A stretch of DNA of 64,000 nt from Candidatus Saccharimonadota bacterium (GCA_014377695.1 JACMPA010000009.1:1-64000), one strand, 5' to 3'; positions 34,604 through 44,151 are shown, counted from the first letter of the stretch. Notes: a model not told the origin generated them from the letters alone. Numbers and translations are program-made.

Positions 34604-35407
34604 ATGAAAAATTTGAATCAAAAAGCCTTCGCAGTTCCAGAGGCTCTGCTCGTCATAGTAATTATCTCCATGCTTGCTGGAACCGGTTATTTTGTATGGA
34701 ACGCCAAGCAAAACACTGATGAGTCGCTTGATAAGAGCGCGAACGCCAATCAAGCAGTCGTTAAGCCTACGGTTGCAAACTCTGAGGCGAAACTGTCATC
34801 TTATCAGGACACGATTGGTAAATTTAGCTTTTCGTACCCGTCCAACTGGACAACACATAAAACTATCACTAATAAAGACTCATCAGCGGCAAGCTCAATA
34901 GTGACAGTGACCGATCCATCAGGTAAGGCGGTACTACATTTTGGCGCCGACCAGGGTGGCCGCGGCGGTGATTGTCAACCGAAAGCTACCGATAAGCCAT
35001 TCATGGCTGGTAACGACTGTAACTCACGCGAGAACTTATCTACCGATTTGCTCGACATCAAGAACGTGTATTATGCCAAGGAGCAACAAAACACAGCTGG
35101 AAAAGTAACGCTCACTTATGAACCGACTTCTGTCGTGCTCGTGACATATCATTTCGCTGATGGTGGCGGTAAGCAAATGTATGGTATGGGAGTAACAAAC
35201 TCTAATCCCGGCGATGAGGTCTTGATCAACAAGCCGGCTATGGGCTATGTAGGAGGTCAAGACTTTGTTACCGTCTATGACTCAAAGGGCTCATTCAAAC
35301 CTAACGTCTACGCATATACGAATGGTGCCGATAAGAACTTCTTAACCAATGACAACGCCGGAGTAATCAAAGCCATATTCCATTCACTTGCAATAGCAAC
35401 TCAATAA
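34604..35407 (+). CDS. Prepilin-like membrane-anchored protein
   Basis: A 267-aa protein. The N-terminus carries a short positive leader (MKNLNQKA), then FAVPEALLVIVIISMLAGTG, which resembles class III or type IV prepilins: cleavage would be A8/F9, with Glu at mature position +5 and a hydrophobic helix. The remainder is an extracytoplasmic Ser/Gly/Asp-rich domain with Cys pair CQPKATDK and CNSR. It could also simply be a signal anchor. An upstream in-frame extension to 34481 overlaps the LOG gene and is not credible. Confidence 0.72.
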   Translation: MKNLNQKAFAVPEALLVIVIISMLAGTGYFVWNAKQNTDESLDKSANANQAVVKPTVANSEAKLSSYQDTIGKFSFSYPSNWTTHKTITNKDSSAASSIVTVTDPSGKAVLHFGADQGGRGGDCQPKATDKPFMAGNDCNSRENLSTDLLDIKNVYYAKEQQNTAGKVTLTYEPTSVVLVTYHFADGGGKQMYGMGVTNSNPGDEVLINKPAMGYVGGQDFVTVYDSKGSFKPNVYAYTNGADKNFLTNDNAGVIKAIFHSLAIATQ

Positions 35408-35523
35408 CTTCATTTAGGGCCATAAGACAAGCCCCACCAAACGCAACACTGAATATATCAGCTCAAGCACTTGCTGCTGTGCTCACTAATGTATAAGTCA
35501 TAACTCTTAGGTACTAAGCTTGC

Positions 35524-35529
35524 TACAAT
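35524..35529 (+). promoter_or_regulatory. Leaderless extended -10 of uvrB
   Basis: TGCTACAAT, extended -10, 6 nt before ATG 35536. AGTAGG in between could double as a ribosome site if +1 lay further upstream. No LexA box seen. Confidence 0.55.
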
Positions 35530-35535
35530 AGTAGG

Positions 35536-37500
35536 ATGGCAAAATTTGAACTCCATAGCGACTATAAGCCGATGGGCGATCAGCCCTCGGCAATAAAGCA
35601 GTTAACTGCTGGTGTTGATGCTGGTCTGCGCGACCAGACACTGCTCGGTGTAACCGGCTCTGGTAAGACGTTTACCATGGCTAACATCATCCAGAACACC
35701 CAGCGGCCGACATTGGTGCTAAGCCATAACAAAACCCTGGCGGCCCAGCTTTATAGCGAGTTCAAAAACTTCTTTCCAAACAATGCGGTTCATTACTTCG
35801 TTAGTTACTTCGACTATTACCAACCGGAAGCTTACATTGCCCGCAGCGACGTCTATATCGAGAAAGACAGTCAGATCAACGAAGAAATTGATCGGTTGCG
35901 GCACTCGGCTACTGATTCATTGTTGACCCAAAAAGACGTCATTATCGTAGCCAGCGTCAGCTGTATATATGGCATTGGTTCGCCCACCGATTATAATGAT
36001 TTGGCTGTACGGGTGAATAAAGGCGAGCGCCGAGTCCGCGATAAGCTTCTGCGACAGTTGACCGACATCCAGTACACCCGGAACGACATAGATTTTCACC
36101 GTAGTACCTTCCGGGTTCGCGGTGACGTTGTCGACGTGTACCCCGCTGCCGAAGAAATGGCCTACCGAATTGAATTCTTTGGTGACGAAATCGACCGTAT
36201 TACTCAGATCGATCCACTCACCGGTGAAATCACCAAGAATATGGATTCTTTGAAAGTTTTTCCGAGCAGTCACTACGTCACACCTCAGGATAAGTTGAAG
36301 GTTGCCCTAGGAAGCATCGAAGAAGAAATGCAAATGAGGGTCAAGCAATTCCAGAGCGAGAATAAGCTGATCGAAGCGCAACGCATCGAGCAACGCACTC
36401 GGTTTGATCTAGAAATGCTAGAAGAAACTGGTTTCGTGAAGGGAATTGAGAATTACAGTCGCTACCTGACCGACCGTGAACCAGGTGAACAACCGGCAAC
36501 TTTGCTTGATTATTACCCAGATGACTTCTTGATGCTAATCGACGAGTCGCACATGACCATGCCCCAAATTCGTGGCATGTACAACGGCGACCGGGCTCGC
36601 AAAGAAGTTTTGGTTGATTACGGGTTCCGATTGCCCAGCGCTCTAGACAATCGGCCGCTGACATTTACTGAATTTGAAAAGCATGTAAACCAGGCGGTGT
36701 ACGTCAGTGCGACGCCGGCCGAATTTGAGCTGAGCCGTAGCCCTGAGCCAGCTCAGCAGGTGATTCGTCCAACTGGTTTGCTCGATCCGCCAATAGAAAT
36801 TCGACCGATAGAGGGCCAAATTGATGATCTGATAGCCGAGATCCGTACTACAGTCGCTAAGCATGAGAGGGTGCTCGTTACAACGCTCACCAAGCGGATG
36901 TCCGAAGATTTGGCTGAATATCTGCAGGAATTAAACATGAAAGTTGCTTATCTACACAGCGACGTTGACACCTTGGATCGAACTGACATCCTGCGCGATC
37001 TGCGGCTTGGTGTCTACGACATTCTGATCGGCATTAACTTACTACGTGAAGGATTGGACCTGCCCGAGGTATCGTTAGTGGCGATTCTGGATGCCGATAA
37101 AGAAGGTTTCTTGCGCAGTGAGCAGGCACTGATCCAAACGGTTGGACGGGCTGCTCGGCACGTTGAGGGTCACGTAATTATGTACGCCGACAAGATCACC
37201 AAGAGCATGCAAAAAACACTCGATGAAACAACGCGCCGCCGCAAGATCCAAGAAGACTACAATACGAAACATGGCATAACCCCGACTGGCATTCAAAAAG
37301 CAATTGAAGATCGTATGAATAACGACCTTCCAGAGGAAGCTAAATCGGCTAAACTTAATCTCAAGAAAATTCCCAAAGAAGAATACGCTTCGCTGGTCAA
37401 GGATTTATCGGGTCAAATGGAACTGGCCAGTGCCAATTTACAATTCGAAACTGCTGCTGAACTGCGGGACATTATTAATGATATCAAAGCCAAAATGTAA
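35536..37500 (+). CDS. uvrB: Excinuclease ABC subunit B
   Basis: A 654-aa DNA-damage helicase of nucleotide excision repair. Walker [11 protein letters not shown] lies near residues 38-47, the beta-hairpin [11 protein letters not shown] near 92-102, the DEAD-like IDESHMT near 337, [10 protein letters not shown] near 388, motif [14 protein letters not shown] near 532-543, and a C-terminal UVR domain ([27 protein letters not shown]) at about 618-645. Full length. Confidence 0.97.
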   Translation: MAKFELHSDYKPMGDQPSAIKQLTAGVDAGLRDQTLLGVTGSGKTFTMANIIQNTQRPTLVLSHNKTLAAQLYSEFKNFFPNNAVHYFVSYFDYYQPEAYIARSDVYIEKDSQINEEIDRLRHSATDSLLTQKDVIIVASVSCIYGIGSPTDYNDLAVRVNKGERRVRDKLLRQLTDIQYTRNDIDFHRSTFRVRGDVVDVYPAAEEMAYRIEFFGDEIDRITQIDPLTGEITKNMDSLKVFPSSHYVTPQDKLKVALGSIEEEMQMRVKQFQSENKLIEAQRIEQRTRFDLEMLEETGFVKGIENYSRYLTDREPGEQPATLLDYYPDDFLMLIDESHMTMPQIRGMYNGDRARKEVLVDYGFRLPSALDNRPLTFTEFEKHVNQAVYVSATPAEFELSRSPEPAQQVIRPTGLLDPPIEIRPIEGQIDDLIAEIRTTVAKHERVLVTTLTKRMSEDLAEYLQELNMKVAYLHSDVDTLDRTDILRDLRLGVYDILIGINLLREGLDLPEVSLVAILDADKEGFLRSEQALIQTVGRAARHVEGHVIMYADKITKSMQKTLDETTRRRKIQEDYNTKHGITPTGIQKAIEDRMNNDLPEEAKSAKLNLKKIPKEEYASLVKDLSGQMELASANLQFETAAELRDIINDIKAKM

Positions 37501-37505
37501 TTAGA

Positions 37506-38567
37506 TTACGGTTTTTCCCGATGGGGAAGGCGCAGTTCCAACAAACTAGATACGTGCTTGGCTACTTCGGTTGGTGTTTTACCGGAGGACAGCATGTTCG
37601 TTGCTGTTTGTAGGGCATCAATACCGGCCATCACCATAAAATGTCTACCGAGCGCCAGATGCTTATAATTTCTATCAACTATGTAGGCGTTGGGCATGTT
37701 TTCTTGATGTTGACCATATTCTGCGCGGTGATTCAATCGGTTTAAATTGAGCATAATTGTTGTCATTGCTTGATCTGCCGGTATGTGTGGAAGAAATCGT
37801 CCGGCATCACCACGCCAGATACCTTTACCGGCATTCCAATGAGTCTTTGCATAACTTGGACTGACACCAAAGGTTTCCCGCATACCAAACAAGCGTTTGA
37901 GGTGCCGCGCATGCGATTCGCCCTCTTGTCGGAACACAACATCAGCACCGAACTCAATACCTTCCTGTGCTATGTCTAATAGCGTTATGCCACGAACTGT
38001 CTCAGCAATTCCAGTTGCATGCACCAGGGAGGGATCTTCATTTAGGGCATAGGCAATTTCGGTATTAAAAAGTGGAGCGTAGGCTAGCTTGCCGTTATTT
38101 GCCATCCCGCCCATCGACTTTCCCCACAGTATCCTCGGGCCTTCACCTGACTTATGGCCTCTGGCAGGCACTTCAGTTGTGTTTACGAGGCTTGCTGACC
38201 ATACATCCTGGGAATGTGATGTCGGTACGGCACAGTTCTGATTTGACCCAAAAATTGACACAACACTACCCGTAGCCACAGCGGCCATTTCGCCCCATAA
38301 CGTATTGGCTCCAGCCACACGAGTTCCTAGGGCAGTTTCTATTTCTATTTCACACTCGTTCGTCCGTTTTTTGGGATAAATGTCTCGATTGATGTAGGCC
38401 GTTTGGTCGGTCATTGTTACTAAAGACGTAATGATTTTACCGACGCCTGGCACATGCCCCGGACGGTCAGAGAGTATCCGCCAGTCGTCGACAGCCAGTT
38501 CGGGAAAAACCGGCAAGGCACAATTATCACCGGGGGGTGAAAACTCTACAGATGTTTGGGCCGCCAT
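37506..38567 (-). CDS. Unknown 353-aa protein with GKSMGG motif
   Basis: A 353-aa protein with no signal peptide or TM. The segment RILWGKSMGGMANNGKLAY (about residues 145-165) matches a G-x-S-x-G nucleophile elbow of alpha/beta hydrolases, with WGKS in the usual position after a strand. An NLNRLNHRAEYG segment near 276 could supply a His. Family not recognised. The gene is convergent with uvrB, 5 nt apart, and divergent from gatC. A TATAAT at about 40 nt upstream may be its -10. Confidence 0.72.
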   Translation of the reverse strand: MAAQTSVEFSPPGDNCALPVFPELAVDDWRILSDRPGHVPGVGKIITSLVTMTDQTAYINRDIYPKKRTNECEIEIETALGTRVAGANTLWGEMAAVATGSVVSIFGSNQNCAVPTSHSQDVWSASLVNTTEVPARGHKSGEGPRILWGKSMGGMANNGKLAYAPLFNTEIAYALNEDPSLVHATGIAETVRGITLLDIAQEGIEFGADVVFRQEGESHARHLKRLFGMRETFGVSPSYAKTHWNAGKGIWRGDAGRFLPHIPADQAMTTIMLNLNRLNHRAEYGQHQENMPNAYIVDRNYKHLALGRHFMVMAGIDALQTATNMLSSGKTPTEVAKHVSSLLELRLPHREKP

Positions 38568-38754
38568 GATTTTTTTGTTGTATCCTTACGGGCGTGGATA
38601 AATCGCGCTCAATTATAAATGTATTCCTCTGCTTATGCTTTGTAAAGTACTTTGTGTGAAATATCTCACAACAAAACAGCGTGCAAAAAACGCATATCTG
38701 ATTGTGAAATACAAGCTAGCGTCAGGGGTAAAACATCTGTATACTGACCAGCAA
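38568..38754. promoter_or_regulatory. Divergent region between 353-aa gene and gatC
   Basis: Contains TATACT (plus, 38740-38745), ending 9 nt before gatC ATG, and a minus-strand TATAAT near 38610-38620 for the opposite gene. An open frame upstream of gatC (from 38635) overlaps this region but lacks family resemblance. Confidence 0.45.
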
Positions 38755-39048
38755 ATGGCAAATCTTACACGTGATGATGTTCTTAAATTAGCTCGTCTTG
38801 CTCGACTAAAGTTGAGTGATGGAGAGATTGCTACCTACCAATCAGAATTAGCAGCTATTCTTAATTACGTACAACAGTTAGACAGCATTGATGTTGCCGG
38901 GCTCGAGCCGACTAGCCAAGTCACCGGTCTGACGAATGTAACGCGTACTGATGAAGAACGTAACTACGGATATGATGCCTTGGAGCTACTTAAAAACGTA
39001 CCAGCTACGGAAAACGACCTTATCAAGGTCAAAAGGATGATTGGATGA
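38755..39048 (+). CDS. gatC: Asp/Glu-tRNA amidotransferase subunit C
   Basis: A 97-aa small subunit that stabilises GatA in the amidotransferase that makes Gln-tRNA(Gln) (and often Asn-tRNA) from misacylated precursors. It contains VLKLARLARLKLSDGEIATYQSELAAILNYVQQL and EPTSQVTGLTN, typical GatC. Upstream in-frame codons to 38635 are not family-like. Stop overlaps gatA start as ATGA. Confidence 0.92.
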   Translation: MANLTRDDVLKLARLARLKLSDGEIATYQSELAAILNYVQQLDSIDVAGLEPTSQVTGLTNVTRTDEERNYGYDALELLKNVPATENDLIKVKRMIG

Positions 39049-40469
39049 GTCAGTGGCTGCCAATTGCTGATATTGCCGCTCGGGTTAACGCTGGCGAATT
39101 GCAAGCAGTAGATCTGGTGGCGAAAGCTTTGGCGACAATTGGTGAAAAGGCCGAATATCAGGCGATTATTACCACACTTGATACCTTAGCCGCAGCTCGA
39201 GCCAAAGAAGTTGATGCTACTGTAGCCGCAGGCCAACCTGCCGGACGACTAGCAGGTGTACCATTTATTGCGAAAGATAATTTTTTGGTGTTCGGAAGTG
39301 ATACTACTGCCGCTAGCAATATTCTTAAGGGCTTTACAGCCCCCTATCAGTCGACTGCCATCAATCGGCTGGAAGCTGAAGGAGCTATTTGTGTTGCTAA
39401 GGCTAATCTTGATGCTTTTGCCCACGGCTCTAGCACCGAAAACTCCGATTTCTTCACTACTAAAAACCCACACGACATCGACCGAGTACCGGGTGGCTCG
39501 TCAGGTGGATCAGCGGCGGCCGTCATGCTGGACATGGCACCGTTTGCACTGGGCACTGATACGGGTGGCTCTGTCCGCTTACCAGCTAGCTTTTGTGGTG
39601 CTGTCGGCTATAAGCCGACGTATGGGTTGGTGTCACGTAGCGGGGTGGTAGCCATGGCCAGCAGCACCGACGTGGTAGGTCCACTGACTCGCACGGTTGA
39701 TGATGCCGCACTAATTCTAGATGTAATGAGTGGCGTTGATGTGCTAGACAGCACAACAATTCCCCGGGACTCTGCCGGCTATGTGGGTCTTGAAGGATCA
39801 CTCGTAGGCAAAAAGGTAGGGATTATCAAAGAATACATGAGTGAAGGCCTGGATCCCGGTGTCAAAGCTTGTATCGAGGCTGCTATTGCTCGTATGAAAG
39901 CCGCCGGTGCGGAAGTCGTAGAAGTGAGTTTGCCAACATTACCAGCTGCCTTGGCGGTATACTACATTATTTGCCCGGCCGAAGTTAGCAGTAATTTGGC
40001 ACGATATGATGGACAAAAATACGGCTACAGTACGGCGAATCCAGCTGACCTCGAAGACAGCTACAGTCGTACCCGTGATGAAGCGTTCGGTGACGAGGCT
40101 AAGCGCCGCATCATGATTGGTACCTATGTATTGAGCAGCGGCTACTACGATGCATATTACAAAAAAGCTCAAACTGTCCGCACCAAATTAATCAACGAAT
40201 TCAATACAGTCTTTGAGCAAGTCGATCTACTTATCGGACCAACAGCCCCAGAAATTGCTTTTAAACTAGGCGCTAACAGCGATGATCCGTTGAAGATGTA
40301 TCTGACCGATATCATGACCGTTGCCGTCAACCTGGCCGGTCTACCAGCAGTGAGTATCCCAGCCGGCACATCTGAGGGTATGCCAGTTGGGTTACAGTTA
40401 ATTGCCCCACAACGCGCCGATCGCCGGCTGCTTGACGCAGCCCAGGCGGTCGAAGGGATACTGGCATGA
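39045..40469 (+). CDS. gatA: Asp/Glu-tRNA amidotransferase subunit A
   Basis: A 474-aa amidase-signature enzyme that releases ammonia from glutamine. The catalytic triad is visible: Lys in FIAKDNF near residue 76, the cis-Ser and Ser nucleophile in GGSSGGSAAAV and GTDTGGSVRLPASFCG near 150-180. Start ATG overlaps gatC stop; stop overlaps the HEPN-like gene as ATGA. Works with GatC and GatB. Confidence 0.96.
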   Translation: MSQWLPIADIAARVNAGELQAVDLVAKALATIGEKAEYQAIITTLDTLAAARAKEVDATVAAGQPAGRLAGVPFIAKDNFLVFGSDTTAASNILKGFTAPYQSTAINRLEAEGAICVAKANLDAFAHGSSTENSDFFTTKNPHDIDRVPGGSSGGSAAAVMLDMAPFALGTDTGGSVRLPASFCGAVGYKPTYGLVSRSGVVAMASSTDVVGPLTRTVDDAALILDVMSGVDVLDSTTIPRDSAGYVGLEGSLVGKKVGIIKEYMSEGLDPGVKACIEAAIARMKAAGAEVVEVSLPTLPAALAVYYIICPAEVSSNLARYDGQKYGYSTANPADLEDSYSRTRDEAFGDEAKRRIMIGTYVLSSGYYDAYYKKAQTVRTKLINEFNTVFEQVDLLIGPTAPEIAFKLGANSDDPLKMYLTDIMTVAVNLAGLPAVSIPAGTSEGMPVGLQLIAPQRADRRLLDAAQAVEGILA

Positions 40470-40882
40470 TCGATAGCACCAGCACCATAGTATTGATTGT
40501 AGCTGGGCTAGCCATCGCAGTGCTGGCTGCGGGCACTCGGTTTCTGCGTCGCCGTCCCAAAAAGATTAATTTAGCCGAATTTAAAGAACGTTGGCAATCC
40601 GCCCAGAATTTATGCTCCAAAGAAGAAACTTGGCCCTTGGCAATCATCGATGGTGATAAATTGCTCGATGAAGCACTCAAAAAGCTCAAGTATAAAGGCA
40701 AAACAATGGGCGAGCGGATGGTCGCGGCCCAGCACGACATCAAAGACAACGACAGCATGTGGTTCGGCCACAAACTTCGTAACAAACTGGTACATGAAGA
40801 TATAAAGAAACTGAAGAAGAAAGACGTTATGACGGCGCTAATTGGGTTCCGAGAAGCATTAAAAGATTTGAGAGCTTTGTAA
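40466..40882 (+). CDS. Membrane-anchored HEPN-like protein within gat operon
   Basis: A 138-aa protein. A TM anchor covers about residues 8-25 and is followed by basic residues, so the soluble part is cytosolic. Helical domain about 38-135 contains LRNKLVHED, with an R-x4-H motif at Arg105 and His110, resembling the RNase-type motif of HEPN/DUF4145-like proteins. Two acidic/helical segments flank it. The family is not certain; the motif could occur by chance. It is coupled to gatA (ATGA) and gatB (TAATG), so it is translated in the amidotransferase operon. Confidence 0.78.
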   Translation: MIDSTSTIVLIVAGLAIAVLAAGTRFLRRRPKKINLAEFKERWQSAQNLCSKEETWPLAIIDGDKLLDEALKKLKYKGKTMGERMVAAQHDIKDNDSMWFGHKLRNKLVHEDIKKLKKKDVMTALIGFREALKDLRAL

Positions 40883-42327
40883 TGCCAACTACATCAGTAC
40901 GCGACCAATACAGTGTGACGATTGGCATCGAATGCCATGTGCAACTGAAAACTCAGACCAAGCTGTTTAGTGCTGCCAATAACGATGCTCGTGAGGCCGC
41001 CCCAAATACACTTGTGAGCCATATCGACATTGGCTTGCCCGGGGCATTACCAGTACTAAACCTGCACGCTGTTGAGCTAGCTTGCCGGGCCGCGTTTGCT
41101 TTGGGGACTGTGCCACAGAAGTTTAGCAAGTTCGACCGTAAACATTACTTTTATCCGGATTTACCAATGGGCTACCAAATCACCCAATTTGATCAGCCAA
41201 TTATCCTTGGTGGTTCCGTTATCATCGATGTTGATGGTACACCAAAGACTATCAACCTTACTCGAGCACACATGGAAGCCGATGCCGGCAAAAGCACACA
41301 TCCGGCCGGCAAAGATTATAGTTTGGTTGATTTGAACCGCGCCGGTACGCCACTGCTGGAGATCGTAAGTGAACCGGAGCTACACAGTGCCGCCGAAGCC
41401 AAAGCCTATGCTAAAGAGCTATACCTCCGTATGAAATACGCCGCTGTATCGGAAGCTAATTTGTACTACGGCAATATGCGCTTTGACGTGAACGTGTCAG
41501 TTAGTAAAACGGACATCATGGGTACCCGTTCCGAAACAAAAAATCTTAACAGTTTCCGTAGTGTCGAAAAGGCTACGTTGTATGAAGTCGATCGCCAGAT
41601 CGATCTACTCGAAAGCGGCGGTACAGTCGTACAGGAGACTCGCGGTTGGGACGATGCTAAACAGAAGACACTCAGTCAGCGCACTAAAGAAAACGCTGAT
41701 GATTACCGCTATATGCCGGATCCAGACCTGCCACCAGTGGTCTTATCTGATGAATTCATAGCGAGTATCAAACGTGACATGCCTGATTTGCCTGATGATT
41801 ATCGCAAAGTCATGGCTGACATTGGTATCGATGCTAAGACAACCTCTGATATCATAGCCGTCCCGGAGACTGCTATGACTGTTAAACGCGTCTACGAAGC
41901 TGCAGATGCGTCACACGCTAAGCGTATAGCCTTTTGGCTGCTCCAGCCTCAATCGGACGATGACGAAGCAGATGTAGTGACAGATGTGGCACAAAACGAC
42001 GAACAGCTCATTACGCTATCGCAGATGGTGGCGGACAACAGACTGAGCTCTACAGCCGCGAAGGAAGTGCTCGCGGAAGTCTTGAAAACTGGAGCGGACC
42101 CAGAACAGGTCGCCCGTGACAAAAACCTTATCCAAGTCAGCGATGAAGGCGCCATCATTATAATTGTCGATCAAGTCCTAAGTGATAACCCCAAGGCCGC
42201 TGAAGACGTACGAAATGGTGAGATGAAAGCCATCGGCTTCCTCGTGGGTCAGGTCATGAAAGCATCTCAAGGTAAAGCCAACCCGGCCTTGGCCACGGAA
42301 TTGATCAAAAAGCAGCTCAATTCATAG
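40882..42327 (+). CDS. gatB: Asp/Glu-tRNA amidotransferase subunit B
   Basis: A 481-aa subunit that binds the misacylated tRNA, phosphorylates the Glu/Asp side chain and completes transamidation. It shows TIGIECHVQLKTQTKLFSAA near residues 12-31, KHYFYPDLPMGYQITQFDQP near 88-107, LNRAGTPLLEIVSEPEL near 152-168, ETKNLNSFRSVEKA near 216-229 and RYMPDPDLPP near 270-279, with a C-terminal helical YqeY-like tail. Start shares one base with the previous stop. Confidence 0.96.
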   Translation: MPTTSVRDQYSVTIGIECHVQLKTQTKLFSAANNDAREAAPNTLVSHIDIGLPGALPVLNLHAVELACRAAFALGTVPQKFSKFDRKHYFYPDLPMGYQITQFDQPIILGGSVIIDVDGTPKTINLTRAHMEADAGKSTHPAGKDYSLVDLNRAGTPLLEIVSEPELHSAAEAKAYAKELYLRMKYAAVSEANLYYGNMRFDVNVSVSKTDIMGTRSETKNLNSFRSVEKATLYEVDRQIDLLESGGTVVQETRGWDDAKQKTLSQRTKENADDYRYMPDPDLPPVVLSDEFIASIKRDMPDLPDDYRKVMADIGIDAKTTSDIIAVPETAMTVKRVYEAADASHAKRIAFWLLQPQSDDDEADVVTDVAQNDEQLITLSQMVADNRLSSTAAKEVLAEVLKTGADPEQVARDKNLIQVSDEGAIIIIVDQVLSDNPKAAEDVRNGEMKAIGFLVGQVMKASQGKANPALATELIKKQLNS

Positions 42328-42384
42328 CCCAAAGCTACGAATTTAGTTGAGTAAAAACTCACACTGCATGCATGCATCGCATGC

Positions 42385-42390
42385 TATACT
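42385..42390 (+). promoter_or_regulatory. Leaderless extended -10 of galU
   Basis: TGCTATACT extended -10, 6 nt (CCGGCG) before ATG 42397. Just upstream are alternating GCATGC units. Confidence 0.6.
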
Positions 42391-42396
42391 CCGGCG

Positions 42397-43299
42397 ATGA
42401 TTGAAACTACCACCCACCCAAAAGTAACTAAAGCCGTCATTGCCGCTGCCGGATTTGGTACCCGCTTTTTGCCACAAACCAAAGCTATGCCAAAGGAAAT
42501 GCTGCCCTTGGTTGATAAGCCAATTATCCAGTACATAGTCGAACAGTTAGTTGAAGCCGGCATTAAAGACATCATTATTGTTAGCAATTACAGTAAACGT
42601 AGCATTGAGGACCACTTCGATGCCCCAAGCGCTGAGTTGATTGCCGCGCTTACCGGTCCCAAGGAACCGCTATTGAACGACCTGCGTCAGATCGCTGATA
42701 TGGCTAACTTTGTCTACGTACGTCAAAAGGAACCACTCGGCAATGCCGCACCGCTACTGTATGCCGGTCACTTGGTTAATAACGAACCATTTATTTACAC
42801 TTGGGGTGACGACTTTATCGTGGCTGACCCAAACCCGTACAAGCAAATGATCGATCTGCATGAACAAACTGGTGGATCAGTTTTTTCGTGTGTCCCAGTG
42901 GTCCAAGATAGTGATTATGATAAATATGGCATTGTGGCTGGTGACTCCGTTGACGACGGCGTGCTAAAGATGACGGGTATTGTCGAGAAACCAGGTAAGG
43001 TGAATGCTCCCTCAGAACTAGCAAGTGTTAGTAACTACCTCTTTGGTCCAGAATTTGTATCCTACGTGGAACGCGCTGCCGAGCAGCACGATAACGTCGG
43101 TGAACTCAATATCCAAACCGCTATGCAATCGATGATTGATGACGGCTTTGAGTACTACGCCCTGAGCGTCAAAAACGGTAAGTTCTATGACACCGGTAAT
43201 AAGCTGGAATATATCAAGACCGTAGTTGATTTTGCCCTTGAACGCGATGATATCGGTGCAGATTTACGACTATATCTCGAAAAACGCTTAGCTCAGTAA
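42397..43299 (+). CDS. galU: UTP-glucose-1-phosphate uridylyltransferase
   Basis: A 300-aa nucleotidyltransferase making UDP-glucose for glycans. It has AAGFGTRFLPQTKAMPKEMLPLVDKP near the start (residues 13-38), QYIVEQLVEAGIKDIIIV near 42-59, GNAAPLLYAGHLV near 107-119, a metal-binding YTWGDDFIVADPNPYK near 126-141, and VEKPGK near 189. Full length. The neighbouring genes are unrelated. Confidence 0.95.
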   Translation: MIETTTHPKVTKAVIAAAGFGTRFLPQTKAMPKEMLPLVDKPIIQYIVEQLVEAGIKDIIIVSNYSKRSIEDHFDAPSAELIAALTGPKEPLLNDLRQIADMANFVYVRQKEPLGNAAPLLYAGHLVNNEPFIYTWGDDFIVADPNPYKQMIDLHEQTGGSVFSCVPVVQDSDYDKYGIVAGDSVDDGVLKMTGIVEKPGKVNAPSELASVSNYLFGPEFVSYVERAAEQHDNVGELNIQTAMQSMIDDGFEYYALSVKNGKFYDTGNKLEYIKTVVDFALERDDIGADLRLYLEKRLAQ

Positions 43300-43331
43300 T
43301 TTTCCTTACTTGCAAGCGTAGCGGATTGTGG

Positions 43332-43337
43332 GATACT
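43332..43337 (+). promoter_or_regulatory. Leaderless-type -10 of the 85-aa gene
   Basis: GATACT, then TGTTTC, then ATG 43344 (6 nt). It matches only five of six consensus positions. Confidence 0.45.
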
Positions 43338-43343
43338 TGTTTC

Positions 43344-43601
43344 ATGAATACAGCTGAACAAATCCTAGTAATACTCGTTTCCTCTCTACTCTCAATAACC
43401 TTAATTATAGGCATCGTAGTCCTAATAGTGGCCTACAAAGTCATCAAAAGCATCCAACGTATCGCTGAAAAGGGTGAGCAAGTCATTGAGAACGCGGAGC
43501 ACGCCACTGAGGTGTTTACGAAAGCCGCTGGACCGATGAGCCTGTTTCGCTCAATTACTAATGTCGTAGAGGCAGTCAATAAGCATAAGAAAGGTAAATA
43601 A
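43344..43601 (+). CDS. Small membrane protein (DUF948-like)
   Basis: An 85-aa protein. A TM at about residues 6-30 is followed by a positively charged short region and an amphipathic helix (KGEQVIENAEHATEVFTKAAG). The layout resembles DUF948/YtxG-type proteins, which often sit next to YtxH, as here; the YtxH-type gene follows 2 nt later. Function is unknown. ATG 43344 is chosen over an in-frame ATG at 43326 from the -10 placement. Confidence 0.78.
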   Translation: MNTAEQILVILVSSLLSITLIIGIVVLIVAYKVIKSIQRIAEKGEQVIENAEHATEVFTKAAGPMSLFRSITNVVEAVNKHKKGK

Positions 43602-43603
43602 TT

Positions 43604-44020
43604 ATGGCTAAGAAATCTAACTCGTCAGCTGCCAAAAAATTCGCACTCGGAGCCGCTATCGCTGCCACAGCGGGCTACATTGCCGGCATGCTTACCGCAC
43701 CACAATCAGGCAAAGATACGCGCCAAGACGTTAAAGATACAGCTGCCAAAGGCGTGGCTGAAGCAGAAAGTCAGCTGCAGGCTGTTGAAGAAGAGCTAAA
43801 GGCTTTATTGAATGATCCACTCGATGAGGGCAAAAAACTTAGCAAACAAGCTAAGCAAGAGCTAGAGGATCTAGCTGAGAAAGCTGGTGATGCTAAAGAC
43901 AAAACTGCCGAAGTTGTTACCGCTCTCCGAAACGGCAAAGCTGATAGCAAGGAATTACAGCGCGCGTTAAATGACGCTAAGGCCACGATCAAACACCTCC
44001 GAAAATACCTCTCAAAGTAA
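43604..44020 (+). CDS. YtxH-domain membrane-anchored protein
   Basis: A 138-aa protein. A hydrophobic segment near residues 12-30 includes GYIAGMLTAPQSGKDTRQDV, the YtxH signature (GxLxAPxSGxETR). A long Lys/Glu/Ala-rich coiled coil fills 40-135. YtxH proteins are general-stress and envelope-associated proteins of unclear function. Paired with the DUF948-like gene. Confidence 0.85.
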   Translation: MAKKSNSSAAKKFALGAAIAATAGYIAGMLTAPQSGKDTRQDVKDTAAKGVAEAESQLQAVEEELKALLNDPLDEGKKLSKQAKQELEDLAEKAGDAKDKTAEVVTALRNGKADSKELQRALNDAKATIKHLRKYLSK

Positions 44021-44116
44021 CCAAACCTAAGTTCCTGCGTTACCGCGCTACTTCAATTTGCTAGCTGACTAGATTATTAGTTCTATTTAAGCTCGCCGAC
44101 AGAGGAAAGTTTGCGC

Positions 44117-44122
44117 TATACT
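44117..44122 (+). promoter_or_regulatory. -10 of dnaE
   Basis: TATACT, leading to a leader of about 23 nt with AAAGGG about 10 nt before GTG 44152. Confidence 0.5.
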
Positions 44123-44151
44123 ATTAGGTAGAACGTAAAGGGTAACAACTA

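Noticed and set aside
38635-38754. 40-residue N-terminal extension of GatC
   Set aside because: GatC family starts close to MANLTRDDV; the extension overlaps the divergent promoter region and includes a -10 for gatC.
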